From the NCBI RefSeq assembly GCF_000715075.1, contig NC_134082.1, positions 98,930,399 to 98,994,398 on the forward strand: a stretch of DNA of 64,000 nt. The letters run 5' to 3'. The position numbers and the translations under genes are program-made. A model generated the notes under the pieces. It did no database searches, had not been told where the DNA came from, and saw nothing but the letters and a program-made list of their open reading frames with translations. Shown in pieces: positions 47,980 through 60,176 of the stretch. Within the stretch, counting starts at the first letter, position 1; the number at the start of each line of letters is the position of its first letter. The DNA is from Nicotiana tabacum (Eukaryota; Streptophyta; Magnoliopsida; Solanales; Solanaceae).

Positions 47980-48053
47980 GAACACAGGTTGGATTAGATA
48001 TTGGCAAACAAAATGTGAACACAGGTTGGATTAGATATTGGCAAACAAAATGT
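47980..48053. repeat. perfect 37-bp tandem duplication
   Basis: A unit starting GAACACAGGTTGGATTAGAT occurs at 47980 and 48017 with no mismatch. Confidence 0.95.
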
Positions 48054-49982
48054 GCTTTCATCTATTGAAGAAGATATTATCAGATATTGGCAAATGTCTG
48101 GATGCACCAATAACTCGGAAATTCAAACATGACAGCATTTTGGAGAATATCAATGAACGATCAAACGAGTATCCTTGTAAAACCTGGAATATTTTTCTGC
48201 CAGATACACCTAGTTTCCCAAGGATAACCAAAGTGAGGTTTCACAGGCTGTTCAAGCATGTGAGACATGTAACGAAAGATCAAACAAGAAACTAGAATGA
48301 GGAAAGTCAGGGACTACTTAGGTAGTTCCAGCAAACTTCTAGCAAATCTGGTCATGCAAATCGCATATCTGTTTAGATCAAAACTTAACTTTTAGGACAT
48401 TTCATAGAAAATTTGATGCAAGTCATGCTTTCGTGCTGCAAATACAAGGAATCGCAACCTCAAGAGATTTAGTGTTTTGAACAAGATAAGCAAAAAGGCC
48501 TAACAATAACATTACCAGAGATTCAGTTTATGCACAGCAAAGACAACCATGTAGTTAAGTATTTCCAAACAGCAAAATGTGTCTGAAATTCAAAGCATGG
48601 CAGCCTGAATCCTTAGAGGATATCCACAACTTTGCTACTCCAAAAGTTTACCATCTACCGCCTTCTCAAACCAGGAATCACTTCTAAAATTAAAATTTAT
48701 TAAAACACTTTGTGATTCTAATGTATAAGCTAAATAACTTGCTCTCATCCATTGCTATTGACACATATATCAATCACCATGCATCAGCAAGACAGCAACT
48801 ACTTTAAAAATAAAAAATAAAAAAAGAAACTACCCCCAGCATAAGAAAAGCGACGATTGTTGTCCCCCAAAGTTTGATTGAGATTAGCAGAAATCGGCTA
48901 GACAACACGATTTTATACTATATTCAATCCTTAACAGACATCTGATAACACTGGTATGGATCCTATACCATTCTTTTAAGATCTTTTACATCTAAATACA
49001 CCAGTATAACAAGCTAAACTTCAAATATCAATAGTTCTTGACAGCTACGACGTTAGAGTATCTCTAAGTATAGAACACCATACTCATTTTATTATACTTA
49101 AGTGGACCTACTTAAAGAGGCTGTAGCAACTCTAGTGCTATTTTAACAAGACAGTGGGCCTTATATTTCAAGAGTACTGTGACCAAGTTCCTAATGTGTT
49201 TGTTTAACGCAAAAGTTAATCTATGCTACAGATATTAATCTGGAAGTTCTCTACTCTGTGATCAATCCAGTATTTCCAAAGCATAGTTCCAAAGTCATAC
49301 CTACAGCATTTTCATAGGAGTTTACTCAACTCCTGTCAACCAACTAAGCCTCATGTCTCTCCAAATTTCATTTGCTTTACCAACAATACCAAGCTGGTAG
49401 CTTCTGTACTTCCCTCACATGATTCAATCATTTTAAATTCAAAAAGCACCAGAATATCTTATGATCTAATGAAAGAAGATCATATTTGAGACTAGCAAAT
49501 TAGAAGGCCTACGCAATTAATGTTGAAGTCAACATTATAAAATACAAGCAAATTTACCTCACATGATTCAAGCTTGCTAACCATAACAAGCACTAAAGTA
49601 TAAGGATTTTAATAATGAAAACCTTATTCAAGACTTAGAAAGTAGAACACACAGGCAAAAACCACGTTCAAGACTTACATACTAAAACACATAAGCAAAT
49701 GATGTCCCTATAGTAATAGAGATCCAGCATCGTGCAGAGGATTGCCATTGATAGGGGGGAAAAATAAGCTTGTTATCACAAATACTAACATAAGAGATCA
49801 AAATCTCATTTGCAAGTACAAAAGAAAAGAACTAGAATTACTAATATTTCAGCAAAGCAAATGATCATTTAGCAACTGTCATAGCACTCTTAACCATCTA
49901 TATGAGTTTCTAAAAAGCAACTATATAGGAAACAAAAGATACAAACCTAAGCTAAAATCAACAGAATAACATGTCTGAAGCC

Positions 49983-50534
49983 TCATGGTTCAACTGTATT
50001 ACCAAGCACAAAAGAAAACACTTCACGTACTGGAGGATACTCGACAAGTGCAATCTCCATCGCATATCCAGCAACAGGTAATTTCAGATCCCTCAAAACA
50101 GTGAATGCCTCGCCCATACGTGTTTTAGGAACTTCTTCAGCTACAGGGCAATAAGGAATCCATGTATCAGGACGATGCTCCTCCCCAATTTCAATTCCCT
50201 CCTTTTTCATTGCTTCAAACAACTGTGAGTGGAACTGAAGGAGAGACAAAGTTGGAGTTGGAGCAAGAAACAGAACGTTGTCGTCATTTGGGAGGCTTCC
50301 AATTGAACCAAAGGACAGAGGCAAAGATTCTTGCTTGGACGAAAAACTCTTTACAACGTTCTCAAGCTTCAATGGATCAATATAGGGACTCGAGAAGAGG
50401 GTAATGTGAGGTCTAGACTCAATCTCAATAAGCTGAGTGCTAATCTGGCGCCGAGCCAATACATTCCAAGCCTTCAGGACCTGGTTTTCCAATGCAGGAT
50501 CAAAGTAGAGCTCAATGGCGTAGCCTTGCGACAT
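49983..50534 (-). CDS. 2H phosphoesterase-like (2'-5' RNA ligase / cyclic phosphodiesterase family) protein
   Basis: A 183-residue protein, MSQGYAIELYFDPALENQVL..., in one coding exon. Family members act on 2',5' bonds or 2',3'-cyclic phosphate ends of RNA or nucleotides, with two His-x-Thr/Ser motifs. The first is present as RPHITLF (about residues 41-47). The second position reads WIPYCPVA, where Tyr and Pro replace the expected His and Thr, so catalysis is uncertain; this may be a trait of the plant subfamily. I chose the start at 50534, since the upstream in-frame Met at 50561 precedes an AG (TTGATAG) that looks like a 3' splice site of a leader intron with donor near 50970 (inferred). 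It is transcribed away from the chromovirus-bearing region. Confidence 0.85.
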   Translation of the reverse strand: MSQGYAIELYFDPALENQVLKAWNVLARRQISTQLIEIESRPHITLFSSPYIDPLKLENVVKSFSSKQESLPLSFGSIGSLPNDDNVLFLAPTPTLSLLQFHSQLFEAMKKEGIEIGEEHRPDTWIPYCPVAEEVPKTRMGEAFTVLRDLKLPVAGYAMEIALVEYPPVREVFSFVLGNTVEP

Positions 50535-50561
50535 TGCCTCTATCAAGGTTCGAACAAACAC

Positions 50562-52073
50562 AACAATAAATCAAGAAATCACCAAAATAAATAGAATCAC
50601 AAATGACCCTGGAAATCCGCACCAACTTTTATACTCAATCTAGCCTACTAACAGTAAAGCCAAATCCCAAATGCTAAGTCCAACCAAAAACCAGTAACAG
50701 TGAACATCTCAATGGTACATTATAAGCAGAATTAAAGAACATAAACATTAAAGAAAAGCCACAAAAAATATCACTTAAAAGTAAAGTAAAATATCAAATA
50801 CTAAAACCCCACTAAAGATAAATTGGGATCTCGTGCAGAATAAGCAATAATGAAGAGAAATACACTAAAGTAAATGCACAAAAAAGAATCATGGAACTCA
50901 ATAATTTCAGGAAAAAAATTGAAACCCTAAAGAATTCACAGAATAAGCAAAAAATTTAAGGCATACCCAGTTGAGGAAAGAGGCAAACAAGACACAAGGA
51001 CTTGAAATGCAACCCAATTTAGGGAAATAGTGAACAAATGAATCGTCCTCCAAACAGTAGCAGAAATATAAAGAGGGGGACAAAAGGGGTTAAAGAAGAG
51101 GTTTTTGGGGAAATGGGGAACAATTTTTCTTGAAAAAATTTGGCCAAGAAATAGCTTAGGCTACAACTCACTTAGATTGGAAAGAACTCGCCGATTCGGA
51201 GATTCGGAGAAGGTGAAAATTAGTTTAACTAAGGATAAAAAGGAGAATATTTTTGGTGGTAAAACATTATGCTACCAACCCAAAGAAATAAAGTAAATGA
51301 TAAGTAAGGAAAGATATAATCTTACCGTAAAGTCGTGAAGGAAAATCGATTTTAAAACTTAATTCAAAATAATGACAAATATCTGCCTCTCTATACTCTA
51401 ATAGCCAAGGAAGAAATAAATCTCTCTCTATATATATAATATATTACTGAGGGACCTAAGGAAGGTGATGTGACACTCTATTACATTGGAAGGACTATTT
51501 ATCTATTTTCTCATTTATCTGCCTTTTAAAAATTTAGATTTAGTTATTATTAATCGTTTTAAAAAGTTAAAAGTTGCTTTCGCTACTGAACCGTCACTTT
51601 CTCTACTGAAAAAGTCACTATCTAGATTTTTTACCCCAACTACGACAATCTCTTCTTCTCTCTCCGGCGCACACATGGAAATCGAATTCGTCACCGGAAA
51701 TCCTGAAATATTTGATTAGTTTTATAGAATCGTAAGTAGCTACATTGTAGTTAGCATTGAACAGTTGCCTTTGCCTCTCTCTGCTTGCAAAGAACAACTT
51801 CAGCAGGTAAAACCCTAATTTATTCCCTTTGCGTTTTCTTAATATCAATTTTAGTTCTCTAAAGAATGTTCTTCCTCAATTTCGTTTAGTTTTGCCATGT
51901 TTAGTTTAAAATCCCTTTCCTTTTTTCTTTTTTGATAACTTACGGTAATATTTTTTGCTAAACAAAAGCTTCCTCTAAACCAAGTTTTGGTCCCTAAAAC
52001 TACGTCGCAAAAGTCAATCATCTTCTCCGTCCGAGACCAATGTTTTCTTATCGACCCATTCATTTGCATGCTC
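50562..52073. other. leader/promoter region of two divergent transcripts
   Basis: From 50540 to about 51130 lies the inferred leader and leader intron of the minus-strand gene. On the plus strand, 51620-51806 is CT-rich and ends CAGCAG-GTAAAA, like a leader exon and donor. It holds a 14-codon frame MEIEFVTGNPEIFD (51675-51719), which may be an upstream ORF. No other gene is seen. Confidence 0.45.
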
Positions 52074-52552
52074 TGTTAGGGTTTGGGAAATGTTATGTCT
52101 GAAGGGGATAAGTGGAGATAAACGTATATTAGTTAGGAAATAAATAAAGACATGTGGCAAAATCAGAAGGATCATGGAATAAAATCCAATGGCGGAAGGA
52201 AGCTCACTTCAACGGCCCAGATCAAATCAATCCAACGGTGGAAATAATTAGAATAGTGGAAGTTGGGTTGTTATAACCAATTCAGTTGGGTCAGGGAGAT
52301 CAGTTTTGGACCGGTAATTCCCTCTCTCTCAATATTTTCTATTCTTCCTTCTACAATCTCTTTCTTCTTCTTTTAACTTCCCATTCATTCCAATTTCAGG
52401 TTTGGGCTTAATCCTGGAGTTACAATTTGTATTTCTCTTTCAAGTTGTAATTGTTCAATGTAGTTAAGCTCGAATTCGATCAATAAAACCATTGTTACTC
52501 GATTCCGTGTTGTTCTAGTAATTTGGTGTTTCAATTTTACAAGTCCATTACA
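52074..52552 (+). repeat. 5' LTR of the compact chromovirus
   Basis: Starts TGTTAGGGTTTGGG and ends AAGTCCATTACA; directly followed by the primer site. Confidence 0.95.
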
Positions 52553-52568
52553 ATTGGTATCAGAGCAA
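52553..52568 (+). promoter_or_regulatory. primer binding site (tRNA-iMet)
   Basis: ATTGGTATCAGAGCAA contains the exact TGGTATCAGAGC. Confidence 0.92.
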
Positions 52569-52587
52569 TTTCCTGGCCAGATTCACT

Positions 52588-53937
52588 ATGACAGGAGCAG
52601 AAACCAAATCGAAGGCTACAGACGAGTCAGTTAAGAAACTGGAAGCTCAATTATAAAATTACATACTGTCAAACGATTCAAAAATGGAAGAATTAGGTAA
52701 TAAAATTGACAAATTGTTGGAGAAAGTGAGTTCTCCACGTGAAGGCATCCTGGGAAGTGCACCAGTTGAAGGACTCCAATTGATGGGGTCTGGTACTCGC
52801 ACACGAGTTGGAGAGCATAGGGAATCTTCAGTGGGTCGAGCACCAATGAACTTCTCTCATTCTAGGTGGGAAATTCCTCACTTTGATGGGGAAGACCCAC
52901 ATGCTTGGTTGCGCAAGTGCGAGAGATACTTTCAGTATAATCGCATCACAGATCCACAACAGAAACTGGAGGAGGCTGTTCTTCATCTAACTGGTAAGGC
53001 TGAATCTTGGTTTTTCTCCTATCATGTCAGCAAAGGCATCGTTAGATGGGCAGATTTCGCCACAGAAATTTGTAATAGATTTCAATGGGCAAGTAATAGT
53101 AAATTGAATTTAATTGGTGAGTTCAAAAACATTGAACAAAAGGGAACTGTGGAAAAGTATTTGGAAGAATTTGAAGAATTAAAGGCATGGGTTTTGATTA
53201 GGAACCCTACTATACCAGAAGAGTTTTTCTTGGAATTCTTTATTGAAGGGCTAAAGGAGGAAATTAGGCATTCAGTTAAAATGTTGGATCCCTACTCCTT
53301 TAGTAAGGTTGTGGAAAAGGCTAGACACCAAGAAAACTTATTGGAATCATTGAGCAAGGACAAATTTCAGAGAAACAGGGGTGTGAGTACAGGTCTAGTA
53401 AACCAAAATAGTAGGTTTACAAACAACTCAATGGGTAATCAAGCAAATAAAGTGTTTGAGAGCAGAAGGGCCCAATGGCTGTGTTATAAATATGGGGATA
53501 AGTATGTCCCATGCCACCAGTGTAAACAAAAACAGCTGAATGTTATTTCTGCAACTACTGAACAGGAAGGAGAAGAACAGTCAGGAATGGAGCATGAAGG
53601 AGACAGTTTAGAGCTACAGGAGGAAGTGGTAGATGAGGCTGTTAGTCTGAATGCCTTGTCAGGAGCTGAAGTCCCTAACACTATCAGATTGAGAAGAGAA
53701 TCCAAAAAGAATAGTATGTCCATTCTATTGGATTCAGGAAGCACTCACAGCTTCCTAGATATAGAGACTGCTAAAAAAATGGGATGTGTGGTCAAGGTTA
53801 CATCTCCCATGAGGGTCACTGTGGTTAATGGGAATCATGTAATGAGCTATCACACTTGTCCTAGTTTCAAATGGAAGATTCAAGGAGTAGAGTTTGAAGA
53901 TTCTGTGAGACTCCTAAGGTTAGGGGAAATAAGATGA
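52588..53937 (+). pseudogene. gag and protease of the compact chromovirus
   Basis: Starts MTGAETKSKATDESVKKLEA at 52588, with a nonsense TAA at 52654-52656, then reads open to 53937. Capsid is typical (FDGEDPHAWLRKCERYFQYN, FNRFQ-like CNRFQW, FFIEGLKEEIR). The zinc knuckle is damaged: CYKYGDKYVPCHQC has Tyr for the second Cys. The protease motif ILLDSGSTHSFLD is intact. A one-base frame change near 53930 separates it from the rest of pol. Confidence 0.88.
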
Positions 53938-56900
53938 TCCTAGGGGGAGACTGGATGAAGAAACACAATCCTGTGCTTCTAGACTTTGTGGAGTATAAGG
54001 TGGAAGTCACTCATAAATGGAAAAGGGTATAACTAAAGGGCATCTATAGCCAAGGGGAGTTGAGGAGTATGTCTGCTTATGGGGTTAAACAGCTTATTAA
54101 GAAAGGGAAATCAGCTTGGGCTCATTTGTTCACTATATCAGCTACAGAAGTTCAGAGTGAATGAAGTATACCTGCAACTATCAATGTAGTCATTCAGCAA
54201 TTTTCAGATGTCTTTGCTGAGCCTAAAACTCTGCCACCACAGAGGCAGCATGACCACCACATTCCCCTAAAAGCAGAAGCCAATCCAGTCAGTATCAGGC
54301 CTTACAAGTACAGCTTCTTTCAGAAAAATGAAATAGAGAAACAGATTAATGACATGCTACAAAATGGACTTATACAGCCCAGTCACTCTCCTTTCTCTTC
54401 TCCAGTGTTTTTAGTTAAAAAGAAAGATGGAAGTTGGAGGTTTTGTATTGATTATAGAGAGCTGAATAACATGACTACAAAAGATAAGTTCCCAATTCAT
54501 TTAGTGGATGATCTCATGGATGAGCTGTGTGGGTCTAGCATATATTCTAAAATTGATTTGAGAGCATGATATCATCAAATCAGAATGGGGGAAGGGGATA
54601 TATATAAAACAGTATTCAGAACCCATTTAGGGCATTATGAGTTCAGAGTTATGCCTTTTGGCTTAACTAATGCCCCAGCCACCTTCCAATCCTTAATGAA
54701 TCATGTTTTTAAACCCTACTTGAGGAAATTTGTTTTGGTATTCTTTGATGACATTTTAGTGTACAGTCCTTCTATTACTGTTCATGTAGATCATCTCAGA
54801 AAAGTATTAGAAGTGCTGAGATCAGAAAGGCTTTATGCCAAGATGTCAAAGTGTTCATTTGGGCAAACCAAGGTGGATTATCTAGGCCATATCATATCTG
54901 GGGAAGGAGTGGCTATTGACCCTTCTAAAATTGAGGCTATGTCTACTTGGCCTGTGCCAAAATCTATTAAAGCTCTAAGAGGTTTTTTGGGGCTGACAGG
55001 ATATTACAGAAGGTTCATTAGATCATATGGTATTATCAGTAAACCTCTAACTAATCTACTGAGAAAGAATGATTTTCATTGGAGTCAAGAAGCTAAACAT
55101 GCCTTTGTCCAGCTTAAAGAAGCCATGACTACTGCCTCTGTATTGGCCCTAACAGACTTTACCAAACCTTTTGTCATAGAAACTGATTCTTGTGCAAAAG
55201 GTATGGGAGCAGTGTTAATGCAAGAAGGCAGGCCTATTGCTTTTTTCAGCCAAGCATTAGCTCCTAGACATTTGGGACTGTTAACTTATGAAAAGGAATA
55301 TATGGATGTACTATCTGCTATGGATAGATGGAGACACTACTTACAAGGCAACCATTTCATTATTAGAACTGATCATCATAGTTTGAAATTTCTACTAGAG
55401 CAGAGGGTAACTACTGCACTACAACAGAAGGGTTTGACTAAGCTTTTGGGATTGAACTATGAAGTTCAGTACAAAAAAGGGGCTGAAAACAGAGTGGCAG
55501 ATGCCCTATCTAGAAGAATGGAGGAAGAGCCTACACTAAATGCCATTTCTGCAGTAGAACCTACATGGATGAAGGAGATAGAGATGTCATATGAGCATGA
55601 TCCAACAGCATTACAACTCTTAATTGAGTTGATTACAACTCCTGGGGCTAAACTTAAGCTCACCTTGACTCAAGGGGTCATGAGGTTTGAAGACAAGATC
55701 TATGTAGGCAGGGGAACTGACCTAAGGCTTAAAATATTTGAAGCCTTACATCTATCACCTTTGGGAGGCCATTCTGGTCAGCAGGGCACTTATAAGAGGG
55801 TCAGTTCTATATTCTATTGGCCAAACATGAAGGCTACCATAAACAAGTGGGTTTCTAAGTGTGACACTTGTCAAAGAGTCCAAATAGTATATGTCCATCC
55901 TCCTGAACTTCTGCAGCCTTTACCTATCCCAGACTTGCCATGGCAAGATATAGCCATGGACTCCATTGAAGGTCTACCCTCTTCTAATCAGAAAAATGCT
56001 ATTCTGGTGGTGATTGATAGACTGACCAAATATGGTCATTTTTTGGCCCTAAAGCACTCTTACACAACAGTGGATATTGCTAATCTTTTCTTGAGAGAGA
56101 TTTATAAACTACATGGGTTACCTAAAACTATTGTATCCGACAGAGACCTCATCTTTACCAGCCAATTTTGGCAGCAGCTGTTCAAAACTATGGGTACACG
56201 ACTCACCATGTCTACATCTTACCATCCTCAAACAGATAGTCAGACTGAGAGACTCAACAGATGCCTGGAGTCCTATCTAAGATCTATGGTGTTTTCAGAC
56301 CCCAAACAATGGGTTAAGTGGTTACCATTGGCAGAATGGTGGTAGAACACCAACCATTATAGCTCACTCAAGCTGACACCTTTTCAGGCACTCTATGGAT
56401 TCAGTCCTCCACAGATACCACTGGGGTCCCTGCCTCACTCAACACACTCACAGGTGGGAGCATGCATAGCACAAAGACAACAGATGCTACAGAACCTCAA
56501 GGATAATTTGGTACAAGCTCAAGCTCGTATGAAGTTCTATGCAGACCAAAACAGGACTAATAGGTCCTTAAACGAAGGGGATTTGGTCTATCTGAAACTA
56601 CAACCTTATAGACAAGCATCGATGGCTATGAGGAAGAATCTAAAACTTTGTGCTAAATACTATGGACCATATACTGTATTAAAGAAGGTGGGTTTAGTAG
56701 CTTACCAGTTAGATCTACCACATGGGTCTCAAATCCACCCTGTATTTCATATCTCCCAGCTGAAACGGCGCGTGGGTCCAGCCATCGTTCCAAATCAACA
56801 GCCCCTGGTATGTGACAGTGATGGACGCGTCTTGGTTCAGCCATTAGCGATCTTGAAGAGGAGAATGGTCAAGTTCAATAATGCTGCAACAGTGAAGGTT

Positions 56901-57002
56901 TTGGTGCAATGGACCAATTTAAGCGAAGAAGAAGCTACGTGGGAGGATTGGGGTTACATAAAAGGTCAGTTTCCGGCGTTTGCTGCTCAGTTTCGACCTT
57001 GA
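53934..57002 (+). pseudogene. pol of the compact chromovirus: protease end, RT, RNase H, integrase, chromodomain
   Basis: All in one frame after the shift, with stops near 54030, 54162, at 54567-54569 and at 56343-56345. RT has FCIDYRELNN, the nonsense codon within [17 protein letters not shown] and catalytic VFFDDILVYS. RNase H has ETDSCAKGMGAVL and ADALSRR. Integrase has the His-His-Cys-Cys finger (GHSGQQGTYKR, CDTCQR) and complete D, D, E residues (AMDSIEGLP, VSDRDLIFTS, SQTERLNR). The tail has GPYTVLKKVG, HPVFHISQLK and a chromodomain-like VKVLVQWTNLSEEEATWED. Active-site residues are all kept, so inactivation is recent. Confidence 0.92.
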
Positions 57003-57031
57003 GGACAAGGTCGATTTGAACGAGGTGGTAT

Positions 57032-57510
57032 TGTTAGGGTTTGGGAAATGTTATGTCTGAAGGGGATAAGTGGAGATAAACGTATATTAGTTAGGAAATA
57101 AATAAAGACACGTGGCAAAATCAGAAGGATCATGGAATAAAATCCAATGGCGGAAGGAAGCTCACTTCAACGGCCCAGATCAAATCAATCCAACGGTGGA
57201 AATAATTAGAATAGTGGAAGTTGGGCTGTTATAACCAATTCAGTTGGGCTAGGGAGATCAGTTTTGGACCGGTAATTCCCTCTCTCTCAATATTTTCTAT
57301 TCTTCCTTCTTTAATCTCTTTCTTCTTCTTCTAACTTCCCATTCATTCCAATTTCAGGTTTGGGCTTAATCCTGGAATTACAATTTGTATTTATCTTTCA
57401 AGTTGTAATTGTTCAATGTAGTTAAGCTCGAATTCGATCAATAAAACCATTGTTACTCGATTCCGTGTTGTTCTTGTAATTTGGTGTTTCAATTTTACAA
57501 GTCCATTACA
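57032..57510 (+). repeat. 3' LTR of the compact chromovirus
   Basis: Starts TGTTAGGGTTTGGG and ends AAGTCCATTACA, then TGCTC. Confidence 0.95.
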
Positions 57511-57515
57511 TGCTC

Positions 57516-58749
57516 ATACATAAAGATGGCCGAATTTTCACCTTCTGATCATTATCTAACTTTTTGTTTTTCCTTTTTTGTATTCTTATATTTTTAATGG
57601 TGCGGTAGGGCCCTGGAAAAGTAAAAACGAAAAGAAGCACATGAAGTAGGTGAAACCAAAAAAAAATTATGTACAGATAACAAATGTTGCCTATATTACT
57701 CGGCCAAAAGAGGTTATGTCAAATATTGCAGAAAAGTCAAACTTTAACAAGATTTTATTATTCAATTAAGAGATTGGTTTTATATTTTGATGGAATTAGG
57801 CAGGGAAAACTTTAACAAGGTTTTAATTTACCTTATGCAATTGAAATTGATTTTGAAGTTTTGATGGAATTGGGCTGGAAAATCGACAAGGCTTATCAAA
57901 CCAATGTCTCCCAAAAGTAACTATTCTTTTACGACACAATATTTTAAAAAAAATAAACTTGATGTCCATCTCGCTAACAAAATATATCTGATCTTCAGAT
58001 CTTTTGGTTTTAACACCCACATTGTTGCACCCCATATTTATGAAGTCCATCCACACATTGAAGATAGTCTATTTTTGAGGTAAACATCCAACTATCACAC
58101 TCTTATTTAGTGAAATTTTTCTAACTTCCACTGTAATATTTGTTGTTGTGGTATAAAGAACCTTCTACTTGGCATGCATCTGATGGTATCCTATCTGGTT
58201 CGCTGTTTAAACCTTCAAGACTCCATCTATTTCAAAATTGTGTATGCCAATTATTTCTTAGATTTATTCACTGATTATCGGTGTGTCAACTTGGTCTGAA
58301 TCTGATATTTCTGTAACATTTGACATCACATGGAGTATTAAAGTCAGTATATGCAATTGATAGACTCATATGGTTGTGTTTTGCTTTTTTTCTTGACCAA
58401 GTAACAGTCCTTTGATAAACATGTAGTATTTATGGATGGATCTGATTGGTTGTGACATAGAACATATTTATTTTGTTTAATTTTTTGAGTTCAACGAGCT
58501 AGATCTAATTAAACTGAAGTTGTTTGATTTTATGAAGGTTAGTAAGTAATGTACCATAGCTGGAACTTTAGCCATGCTAAACGCCAAAGGTAAATCTCCT
58601 TTTTCCCCCCTAATTTTGTGATTTGCTTATCTCTTTTAGTTTTATTGGCGTTTCATGTATCTTAGTATTCGGAATTCTTGATCGTGAAGTCGAGAAGTTG
58701 TTTGATGTGATAACTACCAACGGGAAAGAAGGCAACAATTTGGTTTAAG
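57516..58749. other. AT-rich stretch after the chromovirus, possibly intron of the broken gene
   Basis: Continues the sequence interrupted at 52073. No complete coding exon is convincing; a short frame near 58660-58740 (ILDREVEKLFDVITTNGKEG) ends in a stop just before the next feature and may be part of the same decayed gene. Confidence 0.4.
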
Positions 58750-59060
58750 ATGGAAAAATTAAAATTACATGTGGGTTTTGGAGAAATTGAAGAAATGGAA
58801 AGTGTAAAGGAGAAAGTTTTGGAAGAGTGTTGGTGTGAAATTGTTGAAGGTGAGAAGAAAGATGAAGTTATTGAAGTAGAAATGAGGAAAGAATGTGAGC
58901 AGAAGAAGGGAGTAGTATGGTGGAAGGTTTCTTGAAGTCTTATGTTTTAGGGATTAGTCCTATTTGGAGCTTCTTTATAGTTGTTATTGTTTTGGTTTGT
59001 AGATTATGTAAAATGAAGAAAAAGACAAAGGATTTGAAGCTGAAAGTTACTACTTACTAA
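58750..59060 (+). pseudogene. frameshifted small membrane-protein gene or last exon
   Basis: 58750-58935 encodes a highly charged, Glu/Lys-rich helical stretch (EIEEMESVKEKVLEECWCEI) ending KKGVVWWK. One base out of frame, coding sense continues to TAA at 59058: FLKSYVLGISPIWSFFIVVI, a hydrophobic span, then a basic tail CKMKKKTKDLKLKV. Together this resembles the C-terminus of a plant family of unknown function (DUF6821-like, from memory, unverified): a coiled part, a Trp-Trp, one membrane span and a short basic tail. The frame break and missing N-terminus suggest a pseudogene. The leader exon at 51620-51806 could be its 5' end. Confidence 0.4.
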
Positions 59061-60176
59061 TATGGATGACAAGGTTAGTGATTTCTCTATGCTTAAGGTT
59101 ATTATGACATTTCAAGAGTGTTTGTGCATCAATTTTAATATAACTAGGAAATATTATCTTTTACATTTATCTGAATCTTCGTAAGGTGTTTTCTTTAGCG
59201 TGGTTTTGGAGGTATCATATGGCGATGGGTCATGAGCATGATCCTGAAGAAATTTTTAGCTAAGACGAGCTCCAACAATATGGTTCAAATGTTCGATGAC
59301 TTTTGCTTTGAAGTGATGTGTGTTGAGATAATTTAACATATTTTACTATAAGATCCGATGTAGAACTTGGGAAGGTAGGCTTATGGTAAGTTTCAATTTT
59401 ATGAATAAAAAATAAGTCAGCCTTTGAGAGGCATTACACGTGTGGTATATTTTTTGATTTTATTTCATACGTAATATATCTCCGTATCATATGTGTTTTG
59501 CTTCATCAATTGAAGCATTCCGCCTATTTTTACTATTTCTAGCATATTTTTTTCGAATATACTATATTTGCTTTCGAGTTGTTTTAGTTGTTGTCAAGAC
59601 TACCCAAAAGGAATGAATATTTTTAGATAAATGAAGAGTCATTGCAGCTTTTTCCTTTTTTTGAGTTTTGTAGAACTGGCTTCAACTGATTGACCGTATT
59701 GTTTTATACATGGTTGTTTTTACTTAAACAGACTCTTAGACTTGCCGGTTGGATCAAAGTTAAAGTGTAGTTTGAATTTTGATTTTGCTGACATGTAGCT
59801 ATAGCTTTTTTTAAGGTCAGAATTTACATTTCGAACTAGATTGTATTAGAACAATTCAGAGGTTTAGATAAGCACTTTAATATATCACTTATTGATTTGA
59901 CTTGGAAAACTGCAAATAGCGTAAAAACTATTATAACCGAAGCTAAAGAAATTGTTACGAGATTAAGCTCTTGAAATAGGTGAAAATTGGTTGTATAATC
60001 ATTGGAAAATTAAGCTCTTGTGATGGGAGAAAATTGGTAGTATTGAGTGTCGCTGGTGCTTCAAAATAAGAATAGTTTGTTTTCAATTACGGTTGAATAG
60101 ATTTGGTAAGATATTATGAAGTATTCTACGCTACAACTATAGAGTTATCTTTAGTTTCCCCAAAACATAAGTATTG

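Larger units (their letters stand above)
46446..49982. other. AT-rich intergenic region with small repeats
   Basis: No gene is supportable. It holds a SINE (46788-46963), two short tandem duplications (47024-47140, 47980-48053) and a palindromic motif cluster (47312-47524). Sequence next to 49982 is the likely 3' UTR of the 2H-phosphoesterase-like gene. Short frames here lack recognisable domains. Confidence 0.6.
52074..57510 (+). mobile_element. compact chromovirus (Reina/Galadriel-like Ty3/gypsy), recent
   Basis: LTRs of 479 bp each (52074-52552, 57032-57510) flank a 4.5-kb interior, with TGCTC duplicated at 52069-52073 and 57511-57515. Primer site ATTGGTATCAGAGC is iMet-type. One continuous gag-pol layout with a C-terminal chromodomain-like tail and small size suggest the Reina or Galadriel groups (from memory). 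By eye the LTRs differ at about 10 positions of 479, so it is the youngest large insertion here. It still carries five stops and one frameshift. Confidence 0.95.

Noticed and set aside
48038..48295. 85-codon frame before the 2H-phosphoesterase gene
   Set aside because: Starts inside the 37-bp duplication, no recognisable domain, no splice context.
51420..51470. TCTCTCTATATATATAATAT as a Helitron 5' end for the 60526 terminus
   Set aside because: Looks like a simple CT/TA tract; lacks the TATATTAAAA form of the other two starts.
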